A stretch of DNA of 64,000 nucleotides from Methanobrevibacter oralis (GTDB taxonomy: Archaea; Methanobacteriota; Methanobacteria; Methanobacteriales; Methanobacteriaceae). This document shows, in pieces, positions 44,307 to 53,890 of the stretch. The notes below the pieces were generated by a model. The model did no database searches and was not told the DNA's origin. It saw only the letters and a list, made by a program, of their open reading frames with translations. The number at the start of each line of letters is the position of its first letter. The first letter of the stretch is position 1. The stretch is taken from contig NZ_LWMU01000048.1 in assembly GCF_001639275.1 (NCBI RefSeq), positions 1 to 64,000 on the forward strand, written 5' to 3'. Both the position numbers and the translations under genes were made by a program.

Positions 44307-45815
44307 TTATACTTTGTTTTTTTGTTTTAATGGTGTTGAGAATCTTTTTTCAACACCTTCACGATACATAGAGTTCATAGTACAAAATGGTATTATTCTT
44401 CCATCAGGTGTTGCATAGTGAATAACACATTTTTTAACTCTATCTTCATCAAAATTAAATGCATCCATAAAGTGCATGCAAGAAATAAGCATTGCATCTT
44501 TAGAAAAATCCCCTAAAGCATCATAAGACCTTTTAGTAAATACATTTAACAAAATTTTTCTTATATCTAAATTATTAGGAGCCCTACTATTGTGAATCAT
44601 AGTTGGAAGATGTGTTGTAGCACTAGCTAAAACTCTTTGTTTAATCCCAAAACCACCTTTTAAAAGCCTATCAGAATATTCTTGTAATTTTTCGAATAAA
44701 TCATCTACATCTACAAATCTAGTAATTGGAATTAACTTATCCTTACCTGATCCTTCAGTTTTTTCCCTAAATACATAAGTAGCTATACCACAATGTTGAT
44801 GGCAATTTAAAGTAACCGGTGGTTTTTTACCATCAAGCGCTCCTATGAAGTTTGCAATAGGCTCAACTGATGATGGAGGATAAAAATCTGTTGTAGCAAC
44901 TTCCCCATCAGTTTGTTCTTCAATGATTTTAATGAAATCTGGAATAGTGATTCTTTGCTCTTCTACTTGATTTGAAGGTGTTCTTCCAGCAAACGAAACA
45001 GGTTGGAAGTTAACTCCATAAATAATATCATTATTATCAAAAGCAAATTTAATTATATCTCCAACTTGATCATCATTAACTCCTTTAATTAAAGTAGGAA
45101 CTAAAACAACCCCTAAACCTGCTTTTCTACAATTTTTAATAGCTTGAAGTTTATGAGGAAGTAAATCTCTGTTTCTACTACTAATATAAGGTTCTGGAGT
45201 AATACCATCAAAAGATAAATAAACAGTATTTAGTCCTGCTTCTTTTAAGTCTTTTGCAAAATTTTCTTTAAAAGCTAATTTTAAACCATTAGTAGCTATT
45301 TGAACATGTGTAAAACCTTCCTCTTTAGCCATTTTAATAAGATCCACAATATCCTTTCTAACAGTCGGTTCACCTCCAGCATACTGAATAGCTAGGCATG
45401 GATTAGGTTTTAAATTCCTGAAATTCTTAAGCATCTGTCTAATTTCGTCTTGGGTCGGTTCATATAAGCGTCCAGAAGCTGCAGCATTCGCAAAACAAAC
45501 TGGACATCTGAGATTACACCTATTTGTCACATCAATTAAACCTAAAACAGTTGAAGTTTCATGATTTTCGCATAATCCACATGCACTAGGACATTGACCT
45601 TTAAACTCCACATTAGGATTTTCAACTGAGGTTATTGAAGGTTCATACTTATTAATCCTTTCATATATCTCATCATCGCTCCAATAAGTGTTTATAAATT
45701 CCCCATGATCTTTACAAGTTTTTTTGATGTAAACCTTACCATCTTCATCATAAACTTCTGCATCAAGAGGCCTACCACACTCAGGGCATAAACTTTTTGT
45801 ATCCTTAATTTTCAA
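44307..45815 (-). CDS. tes: Tetraether lipid synthase (radical SAM)
   Basis: Tes joins the phytanyl chain ends of two archaeol-type lipids tail to tail, giving membrane-spanning tetraethers. The 502-residue protein has the known Tes layout: an N-terminal Cys set (Cys10, Cys13, Cys34) of rubredoxin or ribbon type, a second group CPSACGLC (75-82), the radical SAM triad CNLRCPVC (Cys100, 104, 107), IQYAGGEPTVRKDI, and further Cys near the C-terminus (LISCMHFMDAF and KKCVIHYAT). It resembles MJ0619, the enzyme with which the reaction was shown. The start is TTG at 45815 after AGGTGA. It is divergent from carS, another lipid gene. Confidence 0.88.
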   Translation of the reverse strand: MKIKDTKSLCPECGRPLDAEVYDEDGKVYIKKTCKDHGEFINTYWSDDEIYERINKYEPSITSVENPNVEFKGQCPSACGLCENHETSTVLGLIDVTNRCNLRCPVCFANAAASGRLYEPTQDEIRQMLKNFRNLKPNPCLAIQYAGGEPTVRKDIVDLIKMAKEEGFTHVQIATNGLKLAFKENFAKDLKEAGLNTVYLSFDGITPEPYISSRNRDLLPHKLQAIKNCRKAGLGVVLVPTLIKGVNDDQVGDIIKFAFDNNDIIYGVNFQPVSFAGRTPSNQVEEQRITIPDFIKIIEEQTDGEVATTDFYPPSSVEPIANFIGALDGKKPPVTLNCHQHCGIATYVFREKTEGSGKDKLIPITRFVDVDDLFEKLQEYSDRLLKGGFGIKQRVLASATTHLPTMIHNSRAPNNLDIRKILLNVFTKRSYDALGDFSKDAMLISCMHFMDAFNFDEDRVKKCVIHYATPDGRIIPFCTMNSMYREGVEKRFSTPLKQKNKV

Positions 45816-45966
45816 AAAATCACCTTACTAACAATAACAATCATTAGTACAAACATCACATAATATAATTATATTATCATAATTTAATATTTAAACTTAA
45901 TTAATTATTTAAAAGATAAGTATCAAAACATATTAATTAATAGTAAAATAGTGAGGAAAATAATAA

Positions 45967-46530
45967 ATGAGTTTGACTGTTAATCTAATATCTGCATGTA
46001 TAACAACCCTATACTTCATACTTCCAGCATACTTTTCTAACGCTAGTGGATTATTATTTGGAAGAGGTGCACCAGTAGATTTTGGTAAGTATGATAAAAA
46101 TGGCGTTCGTTGGATTGGAAACGGAGTTACTTGGAAAGGATTAATTGCAGGAACACTCATTGGTACCCTTACAGGACTTGTACAAGGATATTTTGCACCT
46201 GAGATACTTCAAAATTACTCCCAATATATTATAACACCAATAATTGTCAATATTGGAAACGGAATAATTATTGGTTTTTTACTTGGTTTTGGTGCATTAG
46301 TAGGGGATGCCCTCGGAAGCTTCATTAAAAGAAGAATTGGAATCAAAAGAGGGGAACCTGCTCCAATTTTAGACCAAATTGATTTTATAATTGTCGCATT
46401 AATATTTGTAAGTCCAATTACAGGATTTAATAGCATTTTTATAATTATATCAATCGTACTAACATTAATTATTCATTTATTAGCTAATACAATTGCATAT
46501 TTACTTGGAATGAAAGATGTGTGGTATTAA
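45967..46530 (+). CDS. carS: CDP-archaeol synthase
   Basis: CarS transfers CMP from CTP to unsaturated archaetidic acid, making the activated lipid for head-group attachment. The 187-residue membrane protein has about five hydrophobic spans. Typical sequences are the opening ILPAYFSNASGLLFGRGAPV with the following FGKYDKNGVR, GNGVTWKGLIAG, and the cytoplasmic loop GDALGSFIKRRIGIKRGEPAPILDQ (key residues D-A-GS-KRR). GTGAGG precedes the ATG. The gene shares a 150-base promoter region with tes and overlaps the mfnF stop by four bases at its end. Confidence 0.93.
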   Translation: MSLTVNLISACITTLYFILPAYFSNASGLLFGRGAPVDFGKYDKNGVRWIGNGVTWKGLIAGTLIGTLTGLVQGYFAPEILQNYSQYIITPIIVNIGNGIIIGFLLGFGALVGDALGSFIKRRIGIKRGEPAPILDQIDFIIVALIFVSPITGFNSIFIIISIVLTLIIHLLANTIAYLLGMKDVWY

Positions 46531-47546
46531 ACATATTTATTCATCATTACAGCTGTTCCAATAGCTGGAGCTACAACACACTCTTCATCTGTTAATATAT
46601 CACCCATAGATTTAACTTTCAATCCTAATGACTCAGCAGCTTTCTTATCCAAAATATCCTTCCCAAGACCTGTTGTAATAATTAAATCTAAATTTTGAGC
46701 ATCACAGACTTGTTTTAAGCCATCAGCAATTTGTTGTACTTGTTTTTTATGTGCAAATTTAGCTATTTTTATAATATCTGATTCATTTAACATTTCTAAA
46801 TCAGCACAAAGTATTCTAGCTATTCTTTTAGCACAATCAAGTTTAGATTTACCCTCTCCGTCAAAAGTATCACACACATAATCATCTTCATCGATTAAAC
46901 CTAAAACTGTGTAAATATCTGCTGTTTGTGCAAATAGCTCTGATGAAACTCTAAATTCCTTTCCATTAAGTTCTACTTTATCTAAAAAGCTTGTAAGATT
47001 AGTTCTTAAAGTACCAGTATAAACAAGTTCACCAGTTGCAGACCTTTCAAAATCGGATTTACCAATAGCACATTCATGACCATTTTTAATAGGGATTATA
47101 TCAGTTGTAGTACTGCCAGTATCAATGAAAATGCAATTATCAGAAATTAAAGTAGCTATTTGAGCAGTAGCTATCCAATTAGCAGCTGCTGCTTTAAGAG
47201 GAGCCTTTTCAATTTCTTCTTTTGATAACATCCCATCAATACACACATAAGCTATTGGACAATTAAATGTTTCTTCACACTTCATAACAACATCCAACAC
47301 CCCATCTTTTTTGGTATCATATGCATCTACAAGCTCAGCAGTCATAGATATTCCTACAGCATCAATTTCAGATATTGGACAAATCTTTTCGATTAAATTG
47401 ATTAATACTTGTGATAAATCATTATTATTACTCCACATTGGAAGATAGGCAAAATTAACCTCAATGTTTTTTATTTCATCTCCCTTAAAATCAATTACAG
47501 CTAAATCAGTATTCGCTCCACCAATATCAAAACCGGCTATCTTCAA
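46527..47546 (-). CDS. mfnF: Methanofuran biosynthesis protein MfnF
   Basis: MfnF condenses the phosphorylated aminomethylfuran with glutamyl-tyramine to form the core of methanofuran, the carbon dioxide carrier of methanogenesis. The 339-residue protein has an ASKHA-like fold of the hydantoinase family: FDIGGANTDLAVIDF at the N-terminus and FIDTGSTTTDIIPI in the middle, both phosphate loops. The start is TTG at 47546 behind AGGAGG. It directly follows mfnD, its pathway partner, in the same direction. Confidence 0.9.
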   Translation of the reverse strand: MKIAGFDIGGANTDLAVIDFKGDEIKNIEVNFAYLPMWSNNNDLSQVLINLIEKICPISEIDAVGISMTAELVDAYDTKKDGVLDVVMKCEETFNCPIAYVCIDGMLSKEEIEKAPLKAAAANWIATAQIATLISDNCIFIDTGSTTTDIIPIKNGHECAIGKSDFERSATGELVYTGTLRTNLTSFLDKVELNGKEFRVSSELFAQTADIYTVLGLIDEDDYVCDTFDGEGKSKLDCAKRIARILCADLEMLNESDIIKIAKFAHKKQVQQIADGLKQVCDAQNLDLIITTGLGKDILDKKAAESLGLKVKSMGDILTDEECVVAPAIGTAVMMNKYV

Positions 47547-47547
47547 A

Positions 47548-48633
47548 TTAAAGCCTCCTAATATTTAACGAATTTTTAAGCTTTTTAAACTCAACAACTC
47601 CGTCTAAAGATACATCAATATCTCCAATATCTATTTTACCATCAATCATTTCGATTATGCTTTTTCCTATATTAAAATTAACTATTTGTTTTAATCCGAC
47701 ATAAGGGGTTGTAAATCTAGAATTCAGCTCTAAAAAGTAAACATCATAAATATGTTCATTATCAGTATTTATTTTTAAATCAACACCAACAAAACCTTTT
47801 AAACCTTCAACACTTTCACATGCCTTAATGGCCATTTCAAAAGCTTCATCTTTATGTTTACTCGTAAAAGGTGATCTTCCTCCCAAATAAGTTCCCCTAT
47901 CATTTTTAAGTTCAACAAATTGTTCATTTAAACAGATTGGAATGGCATTCCTACCATCACAAAGCAGACTAACACTTACATCAATCCCTTCAATATAATC
48001 TTGAACAAGAATTCTAGAACCTGGAGGAAATATTTTTTCCAAATCATAACTTAAATCGTCAATGTCTTCTAAAATCACAATATCCTCACAATCAACACCA
48101 TTTAAAGGTTTTAATATGATTTTAAATGAAGATAATGGATCTTCTGATTTCCATTTTTTATATAAATTATCAATAGCTCTTTTCCAATAACCTTTTGGAT
48201 CTATTTTTATTTTAAATGATCTGGGTTGTGGAACAATATTAAATAAAGATTCATATGTTTTAAATTTATTAGATGAAATTGAACAAGCTTCAGCAGAAGA
48301 ATTATAAGTTTCTACATTGTTATCTTCCAATATTTTAGAGATATTATACAAATTATTATCATTTTCCGCAGCAATGAAAATAGCCTTCTTGTATTTTGTA
48401 GCATTATTTTCAAGCCAATCTATTAAATTTTCTTCAATTAAAATTGGATTGACATTTTCATATTCACCAATTAAATCCTCATATGATTTATCAATAACCA
48501 ATGTTAAGTTGTAGTCTTTTAAATCGTCTAAAAGATTAAAAATTAATGCTTCTGCTTCTGAAATAATGCATTTATCTTTTTCACCTGAAGCTGTAAAATA
48601 CTCAAAAATTAAAATCGAATCTTCATTAGACAT
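47548..48633 (-). CDS. mfnD: Tyramine-glutamate ligase MfnD
   Basis: MfnD is an ATP-grasp enzyme that joins glutamate to tyramine through its gamma carboxyl, an early methanofuran step. The protein has about 361 residues from the chosen start, with the ATP-grasp elements [38 protein letters not shown] and the metal motif [15 protein letters not shown]. The frame opens seven codons earlier inside wecB; the ATG pair at 48636/48633 is preferred. It lies between wecB and mfnF, slightly overlapping wecB. Confidence 0.9.
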   Translation of the reverse strand: MSNEDSILIFEYFTASGEKDKCIISEAEALIFNLLDDLKDYNLTLVIDKSYEDLIGEYENVNPILIEENLIDWLENNATKYKKAIFIAAENDNNLYNISKILEDNNVETYNSSAEACSISSNKFKTYESLFNIVPQPRSFKIKIDPKGYWKRAIDNLYKKWKSEDPLSSFKIILKPLNGVDCEDIVILEDIDDLSYDLEKIFPPGSRILVQDYIEGIDVSVSLLCDGRNAIPICLNEQFVELKNDRGTYLGGRSPFTSKHKDEAFEMAIKACESVEGLKGFVGVDLKINTDNEHIYDVYFLELNSRFTTPYVGLKQIVNFNIGKSIIEMIDGKIDIGDIDVSLDGVVEFKKLKNSLNIRRL

Positions 48634-49942
48634 CATAAGTAAGCACCATCCCATTTAAGTTTAAATCATCATATGGAAACTTAATTTCATCCTCATCAAA
48701 AATCATATGAATTAAAGCATTATTCTTTTCCTCAAAGTCTTTAACTGTTATATTTTCATTGATTTTAACAATTTTTCTTTCAAATGAAGTCATGATATTT
48801 TTGGGAGCTTCAATATTTAGCAAACCATCATTATAATGTTTTTCAATTGCATCAACACATTTAACTGCGGATTGCCCATCACCATAAGGATTTAAAGCAT
48901 TTTTCATTTTATTTGAAAAGTCTTCATCATCTAATATTTTATTAGCATTTTTTAAAATTAAATCCTTATTAGAGCCTACCAATATGTTTCCACCAGCAGT
49001 TACTGTTTCTGGCCTTTCAGTATTGTATCTTAAAGTTAAAGAAGGCACATTCAATGTAATAGCTTCCTCTTGAAGACCTCCTGAATCAGTTAAAATCAAA
49101 CTGGATTTAGATGTTAAAACTAAAAAATCCAAGTATCCTAATGGTTTTACAATGTGAACATGTTCTAAGCTATTTAATTCATCAAATAAGTCAAAATTCT
49201 CTAAAGTCTTTTTAGTTCTTGGATGAATAGGAAAAATAATATTCGTATTTGTTAATTCATTTAAAGCTTCAATAATATTAGTAACTCTCGATTTATCGTC
49301 AACATTTTCTGCCCTATGCATTGTTAAAGTTAAAATATTACTCATATCATCAATGTTTAAATTTTTAAGAGATTCTTCCTGAATTCCCCTTTTTTTAGCA
49401 ATTTCCAAATGTCTAAAACAAGCATCAACAACAGTGTTTCCAGTGATAAATAAGTTTTTGTGAGAAAATCCTTCAGCAAGTAAGTTAATAGCTGATTTTT
49501 CAGTGGGGATAAAATACATTGAAGAACAAATATCGGCAGCTCGACGGTTAATCTCTTCTGGCATTGTCATGTCAAATGATCGAAGACCCGCTTCAACATG
49601 ACCAACAACAATATGTAATTTAGAAGCAACAAGTGCTCCTGCTAAAACTGCATTAGTATCCCCTTGAACCAAAACAATATCGGGTTTTTCTTTAAGTAAA
49701 ACTTCCTCAATACCTTCCATCATAAGACCCGTTTGTTTTCCATGAGTTCCAGAACCTACATGAATATTATAATCCGGAAACGGAATCTCCAAATCTTTAA
49801 AGAAATTATCTGACATTTCTTTATCATAATGTTGGCCGGTGTGAATAAGAATTTGATTAATGCCTCTTTTTTCAATTTCATCAATAATAGGAGCCATTTT
49901 AATAATTTCAGGTCTTGTTCCTAAAACAGTAGCTATTTTCAT
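48626..49942 (-). CDS. wecB: UDP-N-acetylglucosamine 2-epimerase
   Basis: It makes UDP-ManNAc for surface glycans or wall polymers. The protein opens [20 protein letters not shown] and carries [46 protein letters not shown] and [18 protein letters not shown], all epimerase motifs. It has 438 residues; family members usually have about 360-380. The extra is a C-terminal stretch of about 60 residues after the normal end, which I do not recognise. The reading frame is unbroken, so this is a real extension or fusion. It heads the run wecB-mfnD-mfnF. Confidence 0.9.
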   Translation of the reverse strand: MKIATVLGTRPEIIKMAPIIDEIEKRGINQILIHTGQHYDKEMSDNFFKDLEIPFPDYNIHVGSGTHGKQTGLMMEGIEEVLLKEKPDIVLVQGDTNAVLAGALVASKLHIVVGHVEAGLRSFDMTMPEEINRRAADICSSMYFIPTEKSAINLLAEGFSHKNLFITGNTVVDACFRHLEIAKKRGIQEESLKNLNIDDMSNILTLTMHRAENVDDKSRVTNIIEALNELTNTNIIFPIHPRTKKTLENFDLFDELNSLEHVHIVKPLGYLDFLVLTSKSSLILTDSGGLQEEAITLNVPSLTLRYNTERPETVTAGGNILVGSNKDLILKNANKILDDEDFSNKMKNALNPYGDGQSAVKCVDAIEKHYNDGLLNIEAPKNIMTSFERKIVKINENITVKDFEEKNNALIHMIFDEDEIKFPYDDLNLNGMVLTYDV

Positions 49943-50757
49943 AATATCACATAATATATCAATAGTTTATACCCTCAATTCAATAACATTTATAATAATA
50001 ATTTTGAATTTGATATCTAATTAAATTTGTGGAAAATGTTCATATTACATGTTTTAAACACATGTTTAATAGTTAACTATAAATTGACTTTATTGAAATC
50101 CTTTATTTACAGTTGAAATTTCATATCGAGTTTGTTTTTTTCTGTTTTAAACTCTTCTTTTTGGTGTTTTATGATATATTTATTTTTATTTTATTTATAT
50201 TAGAAAAATTACATGGTGTTTTTTTAAAAAAAGTCTTTAAAAAGTTATTTATGGTAAAATAGATAATATATATTTATATAAGTCAAAATAAACATTCTCC
50301 AAGCATAGTTAGGTTTTCTGAGTATAAAAGTCTTTTAGATTTTTTCCATTGCTATCAAGTTAAGTATTTTTAATTTTTTAGAATCCCTCGCTTTGCTTGT
50401 TTTTGCATTTTTTATTCCAGTACCCCCTTTTGTCTCTTTTTTCCTTTGTTGGTACTGGTATTTTTGTTGCTACTAGTTCTTTAGAGTCTAATTCTATTAT
50501 TTTCTTGGATTACTTGTTGTATTTGGTCTTGGTTGTCTATTAGTAGTTTTGGTAGTTGATCTTTGATTTTTCAGATGAGTATATTAACATTAGAGTAATA
50601 TTCGTAGGCATATTTTGTGTTTTCTTTTGGTTTTAAGTTCACTATCGTGTTTAATTCCCATTAGGAGATTTAATGGAATATTTGGCTTTATAAATCCTTG
50701 TTTATGATTGTTCGCCCTCTTCCAGTGAATTTTTGTATAAAAATTTATATTTTAACA
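49943..50757. other. Long intergenic region with decayed sequence
   Basis: 815 bases without an intact gene. The left half is AT-rich and holds the wecB promoter and a twelve-base palindrome (50069-50080). The right half, from about 50300, is less A-rich on the plus strand and reads like broken protein on the minus strand (see the pseudogene entry). Confidence 0.5.
50378..50640 (-). pseudogene. Frameshifted gene remnant of unknown family
   Basis: On the minus strand one frame from 50639 reads LKPKENTKYAYEYYSNVNIL, a stop, then KIKDQLPKLLIDNQDQIQQV and on to ENNRI. A one-base shift near 50487 continues it in another frame as LDSKELVATKIPVPTKEKRD and GYWNKKCKNKQSEGF, ending at 50378-50380. The two parts join into plausible polar protein, so this was once one gene. 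It could be part of a transposase, but I cannot name the family. It lies beside the accessory zinc-ribbon gene. Confidence 0.4.
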
Positions 50758-52506
50758 TTAGAAAAACTGTTCCTTATATTCTTCATATGATATTCCCAAA
50801 TAATCCCATTCATCTTCATATATAGTAGCATTAAAATTAAAATACACACCACAATTTGGGCATTTTTGAGTATTTATAAAATCAGAAGTTAAATAATGAA
50901 AATAATTAGAACATTTTGGACAACTTACAATTCCATTAGAAGCATATGTTATATCCCCACCATTATCTTGGCAAATTTTTTTTACATTATAAGAAAAATC
51001 ATCATATTGTCCCAAAAACATTTCTACCTTAACATTACCCTTATTAAATAATACACTTAAATACGGTACACTTTTTTTCATACCACAAGATGGGCAATAT
51101 AAGTTATATTGTTCAAATTCACCACCACAGTTTATACATCTATTTTTAAAATATATATTCCATACATTTTTTATAAGATATGAAATAACATTATTTTCAC
51201 CATATTCCTTAAAAAGCCTTTGTCTGTATTCTAATTGAGATTCCCCAATTACAGGTGCTAAAGAATTTAAATAATCTTTTATATCTGTGTCACTAAGTTT
51301 ATAAGTCCATTTTAGATTACTTAATTCATTAATACCTCTTTTAGTTTCAGTGTAATTATTTTTAATAGTTTTTAGTTCTTTAACTCTATTATCATAATGA
51401 TCGCTATGATGAGTAATATTACATTTCGGACAATTGTCTTCCAATGGCTCTATTTTACTTTGACAAGATTTACAATAATTTGGAGAGACAATCCACCATC
51501 GAGAACATATTTCATTAATTATTTTATCTAGTTTTAAATATCCATTTTGTAGTACTTTCGTATAAACTTTATCATTTATTTGATATGGATCTTTTAATAA
51601 TTCTTTTTTAAGAAACTCCATATCTAAAAGTAACCCATTATTATCATCACGTATGCATCCCTGAGGAGATTTATGTGGAAATATTACATTATAACTCCTG
51701 AGTGTACTTTCACATGAAGTACAATAATTATTTGTGTAGAGATTATATGTTTTACAATGCGGACATTTTATATCTACAAATTCATATCCACATTCACATT
51801 TTGTTTGGCCTTCTTTAACTGGTCTTCCACAATTAAAGCAATATACTTCTTCAGTTGAATCAAAATCAAATTCATTACCACAATGTGGGCAGGCATGATT
51901 TATAATAAAATAAGGAGAGATAAAACTAAAAAATTTTAAACATTGGGGGCATTTTATCATTCCGACATCAAACCAAGTTAGATTAATATTATTTTCAACA
52001 CACATCTCGTTAAATTGAAATAAAAATGTATCATAATCATTGAATTTGTTTATATCTTTAAAAAAATCAATATTTTTTGTATATTCTTTATATTGAGGAT
52101 GTTTCTCCAAAAAATCATCAAGAGAATCGCAACCAATTACTAGAAACTCATATCCACATATCTCACAAAGATTATCATTTGGGAATAATATGTTACCACA
52201 TTTAGGGCATTTCTTATATTTCTTTTCATTTGAAGTGCGAAATGACTTTTTAATATCCTTATTTAATAAATATCCACACTCCTTACACTCAATACTTCCT
52301 TGATAATTTAAGGTGTTGCATGCTGGGCAGTTAATAAATTCTTGCTCTTCAGTAGTTTGTTCATCTTCAGAATTAGAAACATTATCACCAATATCTAAAT
52401 TAAACTTATCATCACCAATTGGAAGTTCTTTACCACAATTAAGACAAAATTTGTAATCGATTTCATTTAATTCATTGCAAAAAGGACACTTTATTTTATT
52501 TACCAT
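50758..52506 (-). CDS. Protein with about nine zinc ribbons, unknown function
   Basis: This 582-residue soluble protein consists mostly of zinc ribbons. Nine Cys-quartet units can be paired, for example CPFCNELNEIDYKFCLNCG at the N-terminus, CPACNTLN with CKECGY, CPKCGNIL with CEICGY, CPQCLKFF with CPHCGNEF, CFNCGRP with CECGYEF, CPHCKTYN with CTSCEST, CKSCQSK with CPKCN, CINCGGE with CPSCGM, and CPKCSNYF with CPNCGVYF. The fourth and last units are longer and resemble one another, each following a similar run (about 150-210 and 490-560), so the protein has an internal duplication. No catalytic motif or membrane span is seen. Broken genes lie on both sides; one is a zinc-ribbon gene. Confidence 0.78.
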   Translation of the reverse strand: MVNKIKCPFCNELNEIDYKFCLNCGKELPIGDDKFNLDIGDNVSNSEDEQTTEEQEFINCPACNTLNYQGSIECKECGYLLNKDIKKSFRTSNEKKYKKCPKCGNILFPNDNLCEICGYEFLVIGCDSLDDFLEKHPQYKEYTKNIDFFKDINKFNDYDTFLFQFNEMCVENNINLTWFDVGMIKCPQCLKFFSFISPYFIINHACPHCGNEFDFDSTEEVYCFNCGRPVKEGQTKCECGYEFVDIKCPHCKTYNLYTNNYCTSCESTLRSYNVIFPHKSPQGCIRDDNNGLLLDMEFLKKELLKDPYQINDKVYTKVLQNGYLKLDKIINEICSRWWIVSPNYCKSCQSKIEPLEDNCPKCNITHHSDHYDNRVKELKTIKNNYTETKRGINELSNLKWTYKLSDTDIKDYLNSLAPVIGESQLEYRQRLFKEYGENNVISYLIKNVWNIYFKNRCINCGGEFEQYNLYCPSCGMKKSVPYLSVLFNKGNVKVEMFLGQYDDFSYNVKKICQDNGGDITYASNGIVSCPKCSNYFHYLTSDFINTQKCPNCGVYFNFNATIYEDEWDYLGISYEEYKEQFF

Positions 52507-52527
52507 ACTATCATCAAATGTTAATAT

Positions 52528-52683
52528 TTAAATTATAGCTAAATTTATCTCCCCAATGAAGGCAATATGCATTTTAACCATGTTAATATATAAATCATCA
52601 CTATTATGCATTATATCACCAAAATTTTGACAAAAATTATTTTAATCTTTATTTACTTCACCACAGCGATTGCACTTTTTCAT
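52528..52683 (-). pseudogene. Broken zinc-ribbon protein gene
   Basis: Behind an AGGTAG ribosome site an ATG at 52683 opens MKKCNRCGEVNKD and meets a TAA (52642-52644). The same frame goes on as NNFCQNFGDIMHNSDD and runs to 52528. Together this is a zinc ribbon (C-x2-CGE-VN ... FC-x2-x-GD) with one in-frame stop and the last Cys changed to Phe. It resembles the start of the intact gene next to it. Less likely, a 13-residue peptide is made. Confidence 0.5.
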
Positions 52684-52956
52684 CTTATCTACCTAAATAA
52701 TGCATCATTAGATTGATTAAAATTTTTCAGAAGTGTAAAAATCAAAGTTATACTTCCAGTTGATATTGCACTAACTGTAAGTGTTAAACAATTAAAATTA
52801 TGAAAAATACACATGTTAAATATTTTATTTACACAAGATCAACCCATAGGATTTATTTTATAATGGAAAATATTTATAATTTTTGGAAATTCAAATATGC
52901 GATTTTCCACCACAATACTTATCATTATATACCACAATACTTATCATTATATAATA
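52684..52956. other. Intergenic sequence before the truA stop
   Basis: There is no reliable gene. A short plus-strand frame ending near 52802 reads IKVILPVDIALTVSVKQLKL, which looks protein-like but has no start or length. A 22-base tandem repeat closes the region. With the preceding pseudogene it makes up the 450-base gap between the zinc-ribbon gene and truA. Confidence 0.4.
52910..52953. repeat. 22-base tandem duplication
   Basis: Two identical 22-base units stand head to tail (52910-52931 and 52932-52953), starting CCACAATACTTATC. They lie directly after the truA stop on its downstream side. Identity of both copies suggests a recent slip. Confidence 0.85.
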
Positions 52957-53820
52957 TTAGTATAATTCTTTTAAGCTTGTTATCATTGATTCTGTTATTG
53001 CATATTTCTTTTGTAAATTATCAAGTGAATCAACTAAATATCTTCTAAAACGCTCACAGGCATAACTATCATATTCAAATTTAATACCATCATACATGAT
53101 ATCCATTAAAATTAAATAATCAGATTCTAAAACTTTAATGCTTGCTCTAGGATCTCCTTCACAAGGATTTAATAATTTTTCAACATCATCAAGACTCATT
53201 TTTTCACTAGACACATCAACAAAAACTCGCATCATCTTTCTAACCATGTTCCATAAAAAGGATTCTCCATAAATATCTATAAAAATTGGGGATAATGTAT
53301 CGTGTAAGTTAGGAAATTCTTTTTTGTGATAATCATTTAGTTGAACTTGATTGATTATAATATCCTCGATTGTTCTTGTAGTTGTTTTTTGAAAACGTTT
53401 TGTGAAATTAGTAAAATTATGAGTTCCTTTAAAAATTTCTGCAGTCTCTCGTAACTTATCAATATCTAAATCATTTCTAAAAAGCATGTAACGATATTGT
53501 CTCATTTGAGCATATCTTGGTTTAAAAGCAAATCTAACTGGGGCTTTAGCTAAAATTTGAATATCATCAGGCAAGCTATTATTAATTTCATTAATCCTTA
53601 CTTCTTTTTCTGATTGAAAACTAATCACATTGCCTAAACTATGAACTCCAGCATCAGTTCTGCCTGCAATTCTAAATCTAGATTTTTTTAAATCATCGAT
53701 ATAATTCAATTTACGTAAATGATAAATTAGCTCTTCTTCAACTGTTCTTAAATCTGGTTGTCTTTGAAAACCATGAAAATTAGTTCCTACATATCCAATT
53801 TTTAAAGCTATTCGTTTCAT
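52957..53820 (-). CDS. truA: tRNA pseudouridine synthase A
   Basis: It makes pseudouridine at positions 38-40 of tRNA anticodon arms. The 287-residue protein has the catalytic Asp in RFRIAGRTDAGVHSLGNVIS, the family opening ALKIGYVGTNFHGFQRQP, and SFLWNMVRKMMRVFVDV. It is slightly long for the archaeal family by a C-terminal stretch (FEYDSYACERFRRYLVDSL and on). It is followed by the 22-base tandem repeat and preceded by an inverted repeat (53834-53855) in the gap to the ATPase gene. Confidence 0.93.
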   Translation of the reverse strand: MKRIALKIGYVGTNFHGFQRQPDLRTVEEELIYHLRKLNYIDDLKKSRFRIAGRTDAGVHSLGNVISFQSEKEVRINEINNSLPDDIQILAKAPVRFAFKPRYAQMRQYRYMLFRNDLDIDKLRETAEIFKGTHNFTNFTKRFQKTTTRTIEDIIINQVQLNDYHKKEFPNLHDTLSPIFIDIYGESFLWNMVRKMMRVFVDVSSEKMSLDDVEKLLNPCEGDPRASIKVLESDYLILMDIMYDGIKFEYDSYACERFRRYLVDSLDNLQKKYAITESMITSLKELY

Positions 53821-53833
53821 TAATACTTATTTT

Positions 53834-53887
53834 GATTAATTTATCTTAATTAATCTTTTGATATGGAAAAAATAAAAAAAAAGTTAA
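53834..53887 (-). terminator. Probable terminator of the efflux ATPase transcript
   Basis: Read on the minus strand, the ATPase stop is followed at once by a T-rich run (about 53868-53887) and then by an inverted repeat, GATTAAT/ATTAATC (53834-53855), close to the truA start. The T run alone may end transcription; the inverted repeat could instead serve truA. Confidence 0.35.
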
Positions 53888-53890
53888 TGG

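Noticed and set aside
50069-50080. Perfect twelve-base palindrome in the long gap upstream of wecB
   Set aside because: It is AT-rich and short; many such sites are expected by chance in 64 kb, and it is about 125 bases from the nearest gene start.
52800-53048. Plus-strand open frame of 82 residues
   Set aside because: It has no ribosome site, runs through the 22-base repeat, and overlaps the end of truA by 90 bases; composition is not protein-like.
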